Origin: Pseudomonas koreensis
Lineage (GTDB): Bacteria > Pseudomonadota > Gammaproteobacteria > Pseudomonadales > Pseudomonadaceae
Length of the DNA: 64,000 nt
Reading direction: 5' to 3'
NCBI RefSeq assembly: GCF_012986595.1
Contig: NZ_JAAQYM010000007.1
Location: forward strand, 186,001-250,000
The notes below the pieces were generated by a model. The model searched no databases. It was not told the DNA's origin and worked only from the letters and a program-made list of their open reading frames with translations. The position numbers and the translations under genes were made by a program. Below, one piece after another: positions 1 through 8,778 of this stretch; position 1 is the first letter of the stretch; each line of letters begins with the position of its first letter.

Positions 1-1
1 G

Positions 2-2626
2 CTCAAGTCTGCCGGGCTGTTCTTCGCCCCGGAGCTGTCGACCTCCAACCGCGCCACCGTCGGCGGCATGATCAACACCGACGCCAGCGGCCAGGGCAGT
101 TGCACCTATGGCAAGACCCGTGACCATGTGCTGGAGCTCGACATGGTTCTGCGCGGCGGCGAGCGCCTGCACGGCGAAGCGCTGGCCGAAGATGATCTGG
201 CAGCGCTATGCGCCCGCGAAGACCGGATCGGCGAAGTCTATCGCTGCGCGCGGCAGATCATTGATGAGCAGGGCGAACTGATCAAGCAACGCTTTCCTGA
301 TCTCAACCGCTGCCTGACCGGCTACGACCTGGCGCACCTGCGCGAGGCCGACAATCGCTTCAACCTCAACAGCGTGCTGTGCGGCGCCGAAGGTTCGCTG
401 GGGTTTGTGGTCGAGGCCAAGCTCAACGTGCTGCCGATTCCCAAACACACCATGCTGGTGAACATCCGCTACGCCGGGTTCATGGATGCGTTGCGCGATG
501 CCCGGGCGCTGATGGCGCTCAAGCCGCTGTCGATTGAAACCGTCGACTCCAAAGTATTGCTGCTGGCCATGCAGGACATCGTCTGGCACGGCGTCGCCGA
601 ATACTTCCCGCAGAGTGCCGAACGGCCGACACTGGGGATCAACCTGGTGGAGTTCTGCGGTGATGATCCTGATGATCTGCAGCGCCGGGTCGAAGCCTTC
701 CTCGAACACTTGAGCAGCGACACCACGGTCGAACGCCTCGGGCATACGCTGGCGGTCGGGCAGGCGGCGGTGAACAAGGTCTATGGCATGCGCAAACGCG
801 CGGTGGGCCTGCTTGGCAACGTTGCCGGGGAAGCGCGGCCGCAGCCGTTTGTCGAAGACACGGCGGTGCCGCCGCAGCACCTGGCCGAGTACATCGCCGA
901 GTTGCGCGAGCTGCTCGACAGCCACGGTTTGCAGTACGGCATGTTCGGCCATGTCGATGCCGGCGTGTTGCACGTACGGCCGATCCTCGACATGAAAGAT
1001 CCGCAGCAAGCGGCGCTGGTGCGTCCGGTGTCCGATGGCGTGGCGGCGCTGACCCAGCGCTACGGTGGTCTGTTGTGGGGTGAACACGGCAAAGGTCTGC
1101 GCTCGGAATACGCGCCGGCGTTTTTCGGCGAGTTGTACCCGGCGCTGCAGGCACTGAAAGCCGCGTTCGACCCGTTCAACCAGTTCAACCCGGGCAAGAT
1201 CGCGACCCCGGCCAACAGCGATGCGCAGCTGTTGAAGATCGACGAGGTGACCCTGCGCGGCGAACTGGATCGGCAGATCGACGAAAAAGTCTGGCAAAGC
1301 TACGGCGCTGCCCTGCATTGCAACGGCAACGGCGCCTGCTACAACTTCGATCCCGACGACGCCATGTGCCCGTCGTGGAAGGCCACCCGCGAGCGTGCGC
1401 AATCGCCCAAGGGCCGCGCCTCGCTGATCCGCGAATGGCTGCGTTTGCAAGGTGAGGCAGGCGTCGACGTGTTGGCCGATGCGATCCGCCGGCCGGCGTT
1501 TTTCAGCAGCGTGTGGACGCGCTGGCGCAACAGCCGCACGCAGGATGCGGACTTTTCCCATGAGGTTTACGACGCCATGGCCGGTTGCCTGGCGTGCAAG
1601 TCCTGCGCGGGGCAGTGCCCGGTCAAGGTCAATGTGCCGGAATTCCGCTCGCGGTTTCTCGAGCTGTATCACACCCGTTATCTGCGCCCGGCGCGGGATT
1701 ATCTGATCGCTTCGCTGGAATACAGCATCCCGTACATGGCGCGGATTCCGGCGCTGTACAACGGTTTGATGGGCGCCTCGTTGGTTCGCAACCTGCTGGA
1801 ACGTCTTGGCGGCATGGTCGACGTGCCGTTGCTCAGCCGTTTTGATTTCCACGCGACGCTGCGTCGCTGGAATGTGCAGCCGGCGACGGTGGCCAAGCTC
1901 TCGGCGCTGACCCAGGCCCAGCGCGAACGCAGTGTGGTGCTGGTGCAGGACGCGTTCACCCGTTATTTCGAGGCGCCGTTGCTGGCGGATCTGCTGGAGC
2001 TGATGTCGCGGCTGGGCTATCAGGTGTATCTGGCGCCGTTCAGTGCCAACGGCAAGCCGCTGCACGTGCAGGGCTTCCTCTCGGCGTTCAACCGCGCGGC
2101 GTTGCGCAACGCCCGGCAACTGCGCGAACTGGCCGATGTTGGCGTGCCGTTGTTGGGGCTGGACCCGGCGATGACCCTGGTCTATCGCCAGGAATACCTG
2201 AAAGTGCCCGGTATGCAGGCGTGCCCGGAAGTGGCGCTGGTTCAGGAGTGGCTGCTCAAGGTGATGCCGGAACGGGCCTGCGCTGACACAGCCCAGTCGT
2301 TCCGTTTGCTGGCGCACTGCACCGAGAAAACCAATGCGCCGGCGGCAACCCGGCAGTGGGAGCAGGTGTTCGAACGGGTCGGGTTGAAACTGGCGACCCA
2401 GGCCACCGGTTGCTGCGGCATGTCCGGCACTTACGGCCACGAGGCGCGCAACCGCGAAACCTCGGCGGTGATCTACGAGCAATCCTGGGCCAGTCAGGTC
2501 GAAGCGCCGGCCGAGCGCGGCGAAGCGCTGGCCACCGGTTACTCATGCCGCAGTCAGGTCAAGCGCCAGTCGGATCGGGCGTTGCGCCATCCGTTGCAGG
2601 TGTTGCTTGAGGTGCTGCGTCGCTGA
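2..2626 (+). CDS. ydiJ: FAD-binding / [4Fe-4S] oxidoreductase, YdiJ-type (5'-partial)
   Basis: The reading frame is already open at the first bases and continues into the first internal Met at 68, so the N-terminus (roughly the first 130 residues of a protein of about 1000) lies outside the window. What remains is an FAD-linked oxidase domain followed by an Fe-S half: a Cys cluster CLACKSCAGQCP encoded near 1586-1622 and a C-terminal CCG motif (TGCCGM) near 2407-2424. This FAD plus CCG/4Fe-4S architecture is that of YdiJ, a D-2-hydroxyacid (D-2-hydroxyglutarate) dehydrogenase family; the exact substrate is inferred. Its last 68 bases overlap the end of the convergent pqiA gene. Confidence 0.9.
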   Translation, partial: LKSAGLFFAPELSTSNRATVGGMINTDASGQGSCTYGKTRDHVLELDMVLRGGERLHGEALAEDDLAALCAREDRIGEVYRCARQIIDEQGELIKQRFPDLNRCLTGYDLAHLREADNRFNLNSVLCGAEGSLGFVVEAKLNVLPIPKHTMLVNIRYAGFMDALRDARALMALKPLSIETVDSKVLLLAMQDIVWHGVAEYFPQSAERPTLGINLVEFCGDDPDDLQRRVEAFLEHLSSDTTVERLGHTLAVGQAAVNKVYGMRKRAVGLLGNVAGEARPQPFVEDTAVPPQHLAEYIAELRELLDSHGLQYGMFGHVDAGVLHVRPILDMKDPQQAALVRPVSDGVAALTQRYGGLLWGEHGKGLRSEYAPAFFGELYPALQALKAAFDPFNQFNPGKIATPANSDAQLLKIDEVTLRGELDRQIDEKVWQSYGAALHCNGNGACYNFDPDDAMCPSWKATRERAQSPKGRASLIREWLRLQGEAGVDVLADAIRRPAFFSSVWTRWRNSRTQDADFSHEVYDAMAGCLACKSCAGQCPVKVNVPEFRSRFLELYHTRYLRPARDYLIASLEYSIPYMARIPALYNGLMGASLVRNLLERLGGMVDVPLLSRFDFHATLRRWNVQPATVAKLSALTQAQRERSVVLVQDAFTRYFEAPLLADLLELMSRLGYQVYLAPFSANGKPLHVQGFLSAFNRAALRNARQLRELADVGVPLLGLDPAMTLVYRQEYLKVPGMQACPEVALVQEWLLKVMPERACADTAQSFRLLAHCTEKTNAPAATRQWEQVFERVGLKLATQATGCCGMSGTYGHEARNRETSAVIYEQSWASQVEAPAERGEALATGYSCRSQVKRQSDRALRHPLQVLLEVLRR

Positions 2627-3248
2627 GCGGCTCGTCGTCCGGGGCGTTGTCCCAGATCAGTCGCGGGTCGAAACTCATCGCCGAGAGCATGGTGAACACC
2701 ACCACCATGCCGAAAAACAGGATGCCCGGGCGAGGTTCGATATCGCCCAGCGCCTGAAACTTCACCAGTGCCGCGACCAGGGCAACCACCAACACGTCGA
2801 GCATCGACCAATAGCCGATCAGCTCGACGAACCGGAACAGCTTCGAACGCTCACGGCGCGCCCAGCCGCTGTCGCGCTGCACGGTGACCAGCAGCAGCGT
2901 CAGCGCGACGAACTTGATTCCCGGCACCGCGATACTGGCGATAAAGATGATCAGGGCGATGTCCCACGCGCCACCTTCCCAGAACTCCAGCACGCCGCTC
3001 ATGATCGTGCTGTCGGCGCCGTTGCCGAGCATCACGGTGTTCATCACCGGCAGCAGATTGGCCGGCACATAAAACGCCAGCGCGGCGAACAGGTAGGCCC
3101 AGGTGCGCGTCAGCGAGTTGGGCTTGCGTCGATGCAGGGGCGCCTCGCAGCGCGGGCACTCATGCGGCTCGTCGGTCATGTCGCAGGCCAGTCCACAGCT
3201 GTGGCACAGGCACAGGTTGAGTTCGCTGGCGGTCGCGGGTCGCTTCAT
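2559..3248 (-). CDS. pqiA: Paraquat-inducible protein A family membrane protein (second of pair)
   Basis: A 229-residue protein with an N-terminal zinc-ribbon-like pair (CLCHSCGLAC ... CPRCEAPL) followed by about four hydrophobic segments, the standard PqiA domain. The Met at 3248 is chosen because it overlaps the stop of the upstream pqiA gene (ATGA); longer in-frame extensions run back through that gene and are spurious. PqiA proteins are inner-membrane partners of MCE lipid-transport proteins (PqiB) between inner and outer membrane. No pqiB follows here: the gene runs tail-to-tail into the ydiJ-like gene with a 68-base coding overlap. Confidence 0.88.
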   Translation of the reverse strand: MKRPATASELNLCLCHSCGLACDMTDEPHECPRCEAPLHRRKPNSLTRTWAYLFAALAFYVPANLLPVMNTVMLGNGADSTIMSGVLEFWEGGAWDIALIIFIASIAVPGIKFVALTLLLVTVQRDSGWARRERSKLFRFVELIGYWSMLDVLVVALVAALVKFQALGDIEPRPGILFFGMVVVFTMLSAMSFDPRLIWDNAPDDEPLSDAAPQATPATDGATPDPTGA

Positions 3249-3841
3249 AGAATGTCCCACAGATCCCGAACATCGCGCCCGGCGATGCGGATCATCATCA
3301 GGCTCAGCACCGCCAGGGCGAACAGGCCGATACCCGGCAGCACATCGAGCAGCCCGGCCAGTTTGAACACCGCGACCATCGCCCCCAGCAGACACACTTC
3401 AAGCATGCTCCACGGGCGCAGAGTTTCCAGCCAGCGCATACACACCCTGAACCCCGGCGCGCGCCGCGAGGACATGGCGAAACACAGCACCCAGATCAAC
3501 AGCACCAGTTGAAACGCCGGGGCGATGATGATCGAGATCGCCGCGACCATCGCCATGAACGTGATCGGCCCCTGACTCAGCGCCAGCACTGAATCCCACA
3601 GCGTCGCGCTGTTTTTCAGGCCCTTCATGCTGATGCTCATCACCGGATAGAAGTTGGCGAACAGCCAGAGCATCGCCGCAGTGAAACTCAAGGCCAGGCG
3701 CTGCTCGACGGTCAGGCCGTTATAGCGCTGCAGCACGCCGCCGCAACGCACGCAGAGGGTTTTCTGGTGTTTGGCGAGCGCGACTTTTTCGTACACGCAA
3801 TCGCAATGCTCGCAGATGATCAGGTGTTCGGTTGAGGTCAT
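3245..3841 (-). CDS. pqiA: Paraquat-inducible protein A family membrane protein (first of pair)
   Basis: A 198-residue PqiA-domain protein with an N-terminal zinc ribbon (CEHCDCVYEK ... CVRCGG) and four predicted membrane segments. The ATG at 3841 gives MTSTEH; a TTG two codons upstream is a possible alternative and neither has a strong Shine-Dalgarno. The two genes together equal the two tandem halves of a full-length PqiA/YebS. They are translationally coupled by a 4-base overlap. A membrane-lipid or envelope-stress role is known for the family; with no MCE gene beside it, the partner must be elsewhere or absent. Confidence 0.9.
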   Translation of the reverse strand: MTSTEHLIICEHCDCVYEKVALAKHQKTLCVRCGGVLQRYNGLTVEQRLALSFTAAMLWLFANFYPVMSISMKGLKNSATLWDSVLALSQGPITFMAMVAAISIIIAPAFQLVLLIWVLCFAMSSRRAPGFRVCMRWLETLRPWSMLEVCLLGAMVAVFKLAGLLDVLPGIGLFALAVLSLMMIRIAGRDVRDLWDIL

Positions 3842-4016
3842 GGGCAACGCTCGACAGCAGGCGCAAAGGGCAGGGGGCGCCTGATCACTATAGAAGCCTG
3901 ACGTGATTGGGCAAATGTCGTTTGGGTTGGGAATCGACTTTTAATGTTATAGAGTAACGCCAATTTTTGGCGGGTCGTGCGGTTGCGATCCCCTGATTCA
4001 TTTACTTGTTGGCGAA

Positions 4017-5192
4017 ATGTCCATGACCACTGCGTTTGCTCGCTCCACCCCGGCGCCGACCGGCCGCCTGCTGTCCATTGATGCGTTGAGAGGTCTGGTG
4101 ATCCTGTTCATGTTGCTGGACCACGTGCGTGAGACGTTTCTCCTGCACCGTCAGGTGTCTGACCCGATGGACATCGCCAACACCGAGCCGGCATTGTTTT
4201 TCAGTCGCACGCTGGCGCATCTGTGCGCGCCGGTGTTCGTGTTTCTGACCGGACTGTCTGCGTGGCTGTTTGGCGAGAAGTATGCGGGCAAGGCTGACGT
4301 GAGTGCCTTCCTGTTCAAGCGTGGGCTGTTTCTGGTGGTGCTGGAATTCACATTGGTGAATTTCGCGTGGACGTTTCAGTTGCCGCCGAGCGTGATCTAT
4401 CTGCAGGTCATCTGGGCGATTGGTCTGAGCATGATCGCGTTGTCGCTGCTGGTCTGGCTGCCGCGCGGGCTGTTGCTGACGCTGAGTCTGGCGATCATTG
4501 CCGGGCATAACCTGCTCGATGGGCTGCATTTCGCAGCGGACTCGGCATTGCATGTGCCATGGGCGATTCTGCATGACCGCGGCTGGATCGACGCCGGCGA
4601 CAGCTTGCGCTTGCGCACCTCGTATCCGCTGTTGCCGTGGATCGGTGTGATCGGCCTGGGTTATGCGCTGGGCCCGTGGTTCGCCCGGGCGGCCGATGCG
4701 GGGATCCGTCAGCACTGCCTGTTGCTGGCGGGTGTCGCCGGTCTGCTGGGCTTCGTCGGGCTGCGGCTGCTCAACGGTTATGGCGAAAAACCTTGGGCAC
4801 TGCACGACACGACCGTGCAAACGTTGATGGCGTTTTTCAACATCACCAAGTACCCGCCATCGCTGCTGTTCATCACCCTGACGTTGGGTGTGGGACTGCT
4901 GTTGTTGCGGCTGTTTGAAAGGTTCCAGACGCGGCGCTGGATCCGCTGGCTGTGCGTGTTCGGTTCGGCACCGATGTTTTTCTACCTGCTGCACCTGTAC
5001 GTGCTGAAGGTGCTTTATCTGATCGCCGTGGCGCTGTTTGGCCTTAACCACGGAAGCTATTTCGGCTTCGATTCGGTGCCGGCGATATGGCTGATGTCGG
5101 TATTGTTGGCGCTGGCGCTGTACCCGGCGGTGCGCTGGTTTTCGTCGCTGAAGGCGCGGCGTCGCGACATTGCCTGGCTGAAATATCTGTAA
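4017..5192 (+). CDS. DUF1624 / HGSNAT-like multispanning membrane protein
   Basis: A 391-residue integral membrane protein with about ten hydrophobic segments. The N-terminal part has the family signature R-x-x-S-I-D-x-L-R-G followed by a D-H motif (LLDHVRETF), as in DUF1624 and the heparan-alpha-glucosaminide N-acetyltransferase-like group. These are thought to transfer acyl groups across membranes, but the substrate of bacterial members is mostly unknown. The start may be the ATG at 4017 or 4023. It is monocistronic: the upstream pqiA pair is divergent, and the downstream DNA is a gene-remnant scar. Confidence 0.85.
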   Translation: MSMTTAFARSTPAPTGRLLSIDALRGLVILFMLLDHVRETFLLHRQVSDPMDIANTEPALFFSRTLAHLCAPVFVFLTGLSAWLFGEKYAGKADVSAFLFKRGLFLVVLEFTLVNFAWTFQLPPSVIYLQVIWAIGLSMIALSLLVWLPRGLLLTLSLAIIAGHNLLDGLHFAADSALHVPWAILHDRGWIDAGDSLRLRTSYPLLPWIGVIGLGYALGPWFARAADAGIRQHCLLLAGVAGLLGFVGLRLLNGYGEKPWALHDTTVQTLMAFFNITKYPPSLLFITLTLGVGLLLLRLFERFQTRRWIRWLCVFGSAPMFFYLLHLYVLKVLYLIAVALFGLNHGSYFGFDSVPAIWLMSVLLALALYPAVRWFSSLKARRRDIAWLKYL

Positions 5193-5195
5193 GCC

Positions 5196-5340
5196 CTATT
5201 GGCCACCGCGCTCGCGCGCGAAGTCGATAAAAGCCTTGAGCGGTGCCGGTACATGGCGCCGGCTCGGGTAATACAAATGCAGGCCCGGATAGTAAGGGCA
5301 CCAGTCGGCCAACACCTGAATCAGACGTCCCACGGGGCAA
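5196..5340 (-). pseudogene. C-terminal remnant of a LysR-family regulator
   Basis: Read on the minus strand, this stretch encodes about 47 residues ending at a TAG (5196-5198): a G-R-L-I-Q-V-L-A-D-W segment, then LHLYYPSRRHVPAPLKAF, then the terminal F-A-R-E-R. The LYYPSRR...P-L-K-A-F-I-D-F signature is highly typical of the extreme C-terminus of LysR regulators. Nothing upstream encodes the HTH or effector domain; homology stops at about 5340, where an unrelated plus-strand remnant begins. I infer a truncated gene left by deletion. Confidence 0.75.
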
Positions 5341-5515
5341 TCAGTTGGTGGTCGGTCTGCTAAGTGCTTCGGCCGTGTTGCTGGTGTTGTTCGTGATCAT
5401 TAAAAGGCACGTCAAACACCCGATGCTCAATCTGAGCCTGTACAACGTCGGTGACGTTAGTGCTGGGGCTGTTGAGCAAGAGGCGGATGGTTACTGAGTC
5501 GCAACAACAAGCTGC
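5340..5515 (+). pseudogene. Internal fragment of an MFS (DHA2-like) transporter gene
   Basis: The plus strand encodes a hydrophobic segment followed by IIKRHVKHPMLNLSLY, matching the loop R-x-V-K-H-P-M-L-x-L-S-L-(F/Y) found in 14-TM drug-efflux MFS proteins. It then ends at a stop near 5497. In another frame, DNA around 5456-5515 reads a plausible basic C-terminus (LGLLSKRRMVTESQQQAA), so a frameshift or second deletion is likely. No start codon, ribosome site or N-terminal domain exists; it abuts the LysR remnant at about 5340. Confidence 0.6.
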
Positions 5516-5523
5516 GTAACAAC

Positions 5524-5619
5524 CTGTAGGCGCTGTCGAGTGAAACGAGGCTGCGATCTTTTGATCCTGATCTGCAAAATCAAAATCAAAAGATCGCAGC
5601 GTGCCGCAGCTCCTTCAGG
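5524..5619. repeat. REP palindrome pair (GCTGCGATCTTTTGATC family), diverged
   Basis: An imperfect inverted repeat with the left arm GAGGCTGCGATCTTTTGATC and right arm AAAAGATCGCAGC, bounded by CTGTAGG and CTCCTTCAGG. It is the same family as the cleaner copies at 52991 and 57981, but its outer arms have decayed. It lies in the non-coding DNA between the gene-remnant scar and the end of the aldehyde dehydrogenase gene, the usual location for REP elements. Confidence 0.75.
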
Positions 5620-5637
5620 TGACGGTGATGTCTCAGG

Positions 5638-7029
5638 TTATTTGCGATCCAGCCACACCGTCTGCGCGTTGCAGAACTCGCGCACGCCGAAGTGCGACAG
5701 TTCGCGGCCGAAACCGCTTTTCTTCACGCCGCCGAAGGTCACGCGCGGGTCGCTGGCGGAGTAACCGTTGATGAACACGCCGCCGGTTTCCAGTTCGCTG
5801 GTCAGTTGCTGGGCCAGTTGCACGTTGGCGGTGTAGATCGTCGCGGTCAGGCCGAAATCGCTGTCGTTGGCCAGGGCCACGGCGTGGGCGCAATCGCGGG
5901 CGGTGATGATCGACGCCACCGGGCCGAACAATTCCTGTTTGAACGAGGTCATGCGGTCGGTGACGTCGGCCAGCACAGTCGGCTCATAGTAGTTGCCCGC
6001 ACCTTCGGCCTTGCCGCCGCCGAGCAGCAGCGTGGCGCCTTCTTCGAGGGTGGCGCGCACTTGCTGGTCGAGTTCGTCCCGCAGGTCGAAACGTGCCATC
6101 GGGCCGATGTAGGTGTCGTCGGACAACGGATCGCCGACCTTCAGCTTGCGCGTGGCTTCGACGAATTTACGGGTGAATTCCTCGACCACGCCTTCTTCGA
6201 TGATCAGGCGCTTGGCCGCGGCGCACACCTGGCCGGAGTTCTGGTAACGGCCAATCACGGCAGCCTGCACGGCTTCGTCGAGATCGGCGTCGTTGAGCAC
6301 GATGAACGGATCAGAGCCGCCCAGTTCCAGCACGCATTTTTTCAGTGCGGCACCGGCCTGGGCACCGATGGCCATGCCGGCGCGTACGCTGCCGGTCAGG
6401 GTGACGGCGGCGATGCGCGGGTCTGCAATCGCAGTGGATACGCCTTCTGGGGTGACGTTGATCACTTCAAACACGCCGTCGGCGAAACCGGCATTTTTGA
6501 ACGCGTCGCGCAGCAGGTAGGCGCTGCCCATCACGTTCGGCGCATGCTTGAGCACGTAGGTGTTGCCGGCGATCAGCGCCGGTACCGCGCCGCGCAGCAC
6601 TTGCCAGATCGGGAAGTTCCACGGCATCACCGCGAGGATCGGGCCGAGCGGACGGTACTCGATCCGCGCTTTGCCGCCTTCAACCTGGGTCGGCTCGGCG
6701 TCGAGCATGGCCGGTCCGTTTTCGGCGTACCACTCGCAGAGCTTGGCGCATTTTTCGATTTCGCCACGGGCCTGGGCGATCGGCTTGCCCATTTCCAGGG
6801 TGATCATGGTCGCCATGGTTTCAGCGCTGTCACGCAGGGCACCGGCCAGTGCGGTCAGGGCGCGGGAGCGGTCTTGCAGCGGCTTGCGTTTCCACTTCGA
6901 GAAACCGAATGCGGCGCGGGTCAGCGCAGCGTCGAGGGCCTCGGCGGATTCAAACGCGTAGTGGCCGATCTGCTCGCCGGTGGCGGGGTTGATCGAGATG
7001 GCGTGGGTCTGGCTGGAAATCGGGCTCAT
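5638..7029 (-). CDS. sad: NAD(P)-dependent succinate-semialdehyde dehydrogenase (Sad/YneI-like)
   Basis: A 463-residue aldehyde dehydrogenase. Visible elements are the N-terminal NPATGE, the PWNFP cofactor-site motif near residue 136, the general base Glu235 in LELGGSDP, and the catalytic Cys269 in NSGQVC. The length and motifs fit the short Sad/YneI type, which oxidises succinate semialdehyde to succinate in putrescine/GABA breakdown. The divergent LysR gene next door is the arrangement seen for E. coli yneI and yneJ (ptrR), which supports the assignment. The substrate is inferred from family and context. Confidence 0.85.
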   Translation of the reverse strand: MSPISSQTHAISINPATGEQIGHYAFESAEALDAALTRAAFGFSKWKRKPLQDRSRALTALAGALRDSAETMATMITLEMGKPIAQARGEIEKCAKLCEWYAENGPAMLDAEPTQVEGGKARIEYRPLGPILAVMPWNFPIWQVLRGAVPALIAGNTYVLKHAPNVMGSAYLLRDAFKNAGFADGVFEVINVTPEGVSTAIADPRIAAVTLTGSVRAGMAIGAQAGAALKKCVLELGGSDPFIVLNDADLDEAVQAAVIGRYQNSGQVCAAAKRLIIEEGVVEEFTRKFVEATRKLKVGDPLSDDTYIGPMARFDLRDELDQQVRATLEEGATLLLGGGKAEGAGNYYEPTVLADVTDRMTSFKQELFGPVASIITARDCAHAVALANDSDFGLTATIYTANVQLAQQLTSELETGGVFINGYSASDPRVTFGGVKKSGFGRELSHFGVREFCNAQTVWLDRK

Positions 7030-7126
7030 GGCGGGCTCCTGCGAGTTCAGTGGATGGGCCTAGAGTAGGGTGGCGTTTGTTTTCTGGAAACTGAATAATA
7101 AAGATCGTTTCTTTCACGATTGGAGA

Positions 7127-8011
7127 ATGACTGTGGATCTGGTGCAGCTGGAAATCTTCAAGGCCGTTGCCGAGCACGGCAGCATCAGTGCCGCCGCGGC
7201 GCAGATCCATCGCGTGCCGTCGAACCTGACCACGCGGATCAAACAACTTGAGCAGGATCTGGGCGTCGACCTGTTCATCCGCGAGAAAAGCCGTCTGCGT
7301 CTGTCGCCGGCCGGCTGGAGCTTTCTCGAGTACACGCGGCGCATTCTCGATCTGGTGCAGGAAGCTCGCGCCACCGTCGCGGGTGAAGAACCGCAGGGCG
7401 CGTTCCCTCTGGGGTCGCTGGAAAGCACGGCGGCGGTGCGTATTCCCGAGTTGCTGGCGGCGTACAACCAGGCGCATCCCAAAGTCGATCTGGACCTGTC
7501 GACCGGCCCGTCCGGGACAATGATCGACGGCGTGCTGTCTGGGCGATTGGCAGCGGCGTTCGTCGACGGCCCGGTGCTGCACCCGGCCCTCGAAGGCGTG
7601 CCGGCGTTCGAGGAAGAAATGGTCGTCATCGCGCCGCTCAATCACGCCCCGGTGCAGCGCGCGGCGGACGTCAACGGCGAGAATATTTATGCATTCCGCT
7701 CCAATTGCTCCTACCGGCACCATTTCGAAAAATGGTTCAGCACCGACGCCGCCGTGCCCGGCAAGATCTTCGAGATGGAGTCGTATCACGGCATGCTCGC
7801 CTGCGTCAGCGCCGGAGCCGGGCTGGCGCTGATGCCGCGCAAGATGCTGCAGAGCATGCCCGGCAGCGCGACGGTCAGCGTCTGGCCACTGGCGGCGGAT
7901 TTTCGTTATTTGACGACGTGGCTGGTGTGGCGCCGGGGCACGGTGTCGCGCAGTCTGAGCATGTTCGTGCGCTTGCTGGAAGAGCGCGGCGTGGTGCGCG
8001 CAGAAGAGTAG
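7127..8011 (+). CDS. LysR-family regulator, PtrR/YneJ-like
   Basis: A protein of about 294 residues with an N-terminal winged HTH (DLVQLEIFKAVAEHGS, then A-A-A-Q-I-H-R-V-P-S-N-L-T-T-R-I-K-Q-L-E) and a LysR substrate-binding domain. The start could be ATG at 7127 or GTG at 7133. A GGAG at 7122-7125 sits 7 nt before the GTG and only 1 nt before the ATG, so the GTG is attractive. It diverges from the sad-like gene with about 100 bp between them and probably controls it. Confidence 0.88.
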   Translation: MTVDLVQLEIFKAVAEHGSISAAAAQIHRVPSNLTTRIKQLEQDLGVDLFIREKSRLRLSPAGWSFLEYTRRILDLVQEARATVAGEEPQGAFPLGSLESTAAVRIPELLAAYNQAHPKVDLDLSTGPSGTMIDGVLSGRLAAAFVDGPVLHPALEGVPAFEEEMVVIAPLNHAPVQRAADVNGENIYAFRSNCSYRHHFEKWFSTDAAVPGKIFEMESYHGMLACVSAGAGLALMPRKMLQSMPGSATVSVWPLAADFRYLTTWLVWRRGTVSRSLSMFVRLLEERGVVRAEE

Positions 8012-8052
8012 CCGCGTCGACGGCCTCCCTTATGCCGCAGCACACTTATGCT

Positions 8053-8676
8053 TCACGGCGTACCGTTTCTGCCGTGAAGACGAAAGCCTGCGCGCTGACT
8101 CAGACGCTCGTAATACGCCCCGACGGCCGGATAGTGCGGATGCGCAAGCGGCGTTTCGAACCAGCGATTGACCGACAGCCCGATGGGAATGTCTGCCAGC
8201 GAAAACGCCGCGCCGCTGACGTAGGCGCCAGTCTTCTGCAGCTGCTGATCAAGGATGCCCATGGTCTTCGACCATTGCTCGACACCGTTGGCCAACGCGG
8301 CACGGTCCTGATGATCCGCTGACTGACGCACCAGCGACATGAACGCATACGACCATGAGCGGTTCAGCTCCGACGCCTGCCAGTCGATCCACTGGTCGAC
8401 TCGCGCCCTGGCTTGCGGCTCGGAAGGGTAGAGGCCTGCGCCGCCATATTTGGCCGCCAGATAACGAATGATCGTGTTTGATTCCCACAAGGTGAAATCG
8501 CCGTCTTGAATCACCGGCACCATCGCGCACGGGTTAAGGGCGAGGAACTGCGGTGTGTCGGTGGGGGTGAAGCCCGAGCCCCAATCCTCGCGTTCGAACG
8601 GGATCTGCAGTTCGGCGCAGGTCCACAGCACCTTGCGCACATTGATCGATGACGCCTTGCCCAGAATTCGCAGCAT
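8053..8676 (-). CDS. Glutathione S-transferase family protein
   Basis: A 207-residue protein with an N-terminal thioredoxin-fold domain (SSINVRKVLW near residue 9, the cis-Pro segment MVPVIQDG, then the glutathione-binding LWESNTI) and an all-helical C-terminal domain from about residue 85. It is the usual size for a cytosolic GST. The Ser at position 9-10 is the likely catalytic/thiol-stabilising residue. A strong hairpin (8735-8759) separates it from the permease gene upstream, so it is probably transcribed alone. The physiological substrate cannot be told. Confidence 0.88.
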   Translation of the reverse strand: MLRILGKASSINVRKVLWTCAELQIPFEREDWGSGFTPTDTPQFLALNPCAMVPVIQDGDFTLWESNTIIRYLAAKYGGAGLYPSEPQARARVDQWIDWQASELNRSWSYAFMSLVRQSADHQDRAALANGVEQWSKTMGILDQQLQKTGAYVSGAAFSLADIPIGLSVNRWFETPLAHPHYPAVGAYYERLSQRAGFRLHGRNGTP

Positions 8677-8734
8677 GGGATTCCCTGTCTCGTGGATGTC
8701 TGTCGGGCCTCAAGAAATACCACACTGCAACGCA

Positions 8735-8760
8735 GAAGGCCCGCGCATGGCGGGCCTTCG
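8735..8760 (-). terminator. Hairpin terminator after the NCS1 permease gene
   Basis: Perfect 10-bp arms GAAGGCCCGC / GCGGGCCTTC with a 5-base loop, 19 bases past the permease stop on the minus strand. The U-tract is short. Confidence 0.65.
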
Positions 8761-8778
8761 TTTGTCATCCGGGCGCAG

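Noticed and set aside
206..2482. 758-residue open frame on the minus strand opposite the ydiJ-like gene
   Set aside because: Arg/His/Gln-rich composition, no domain, no ribosome site. It is the mirror of a GC-rich real gene.
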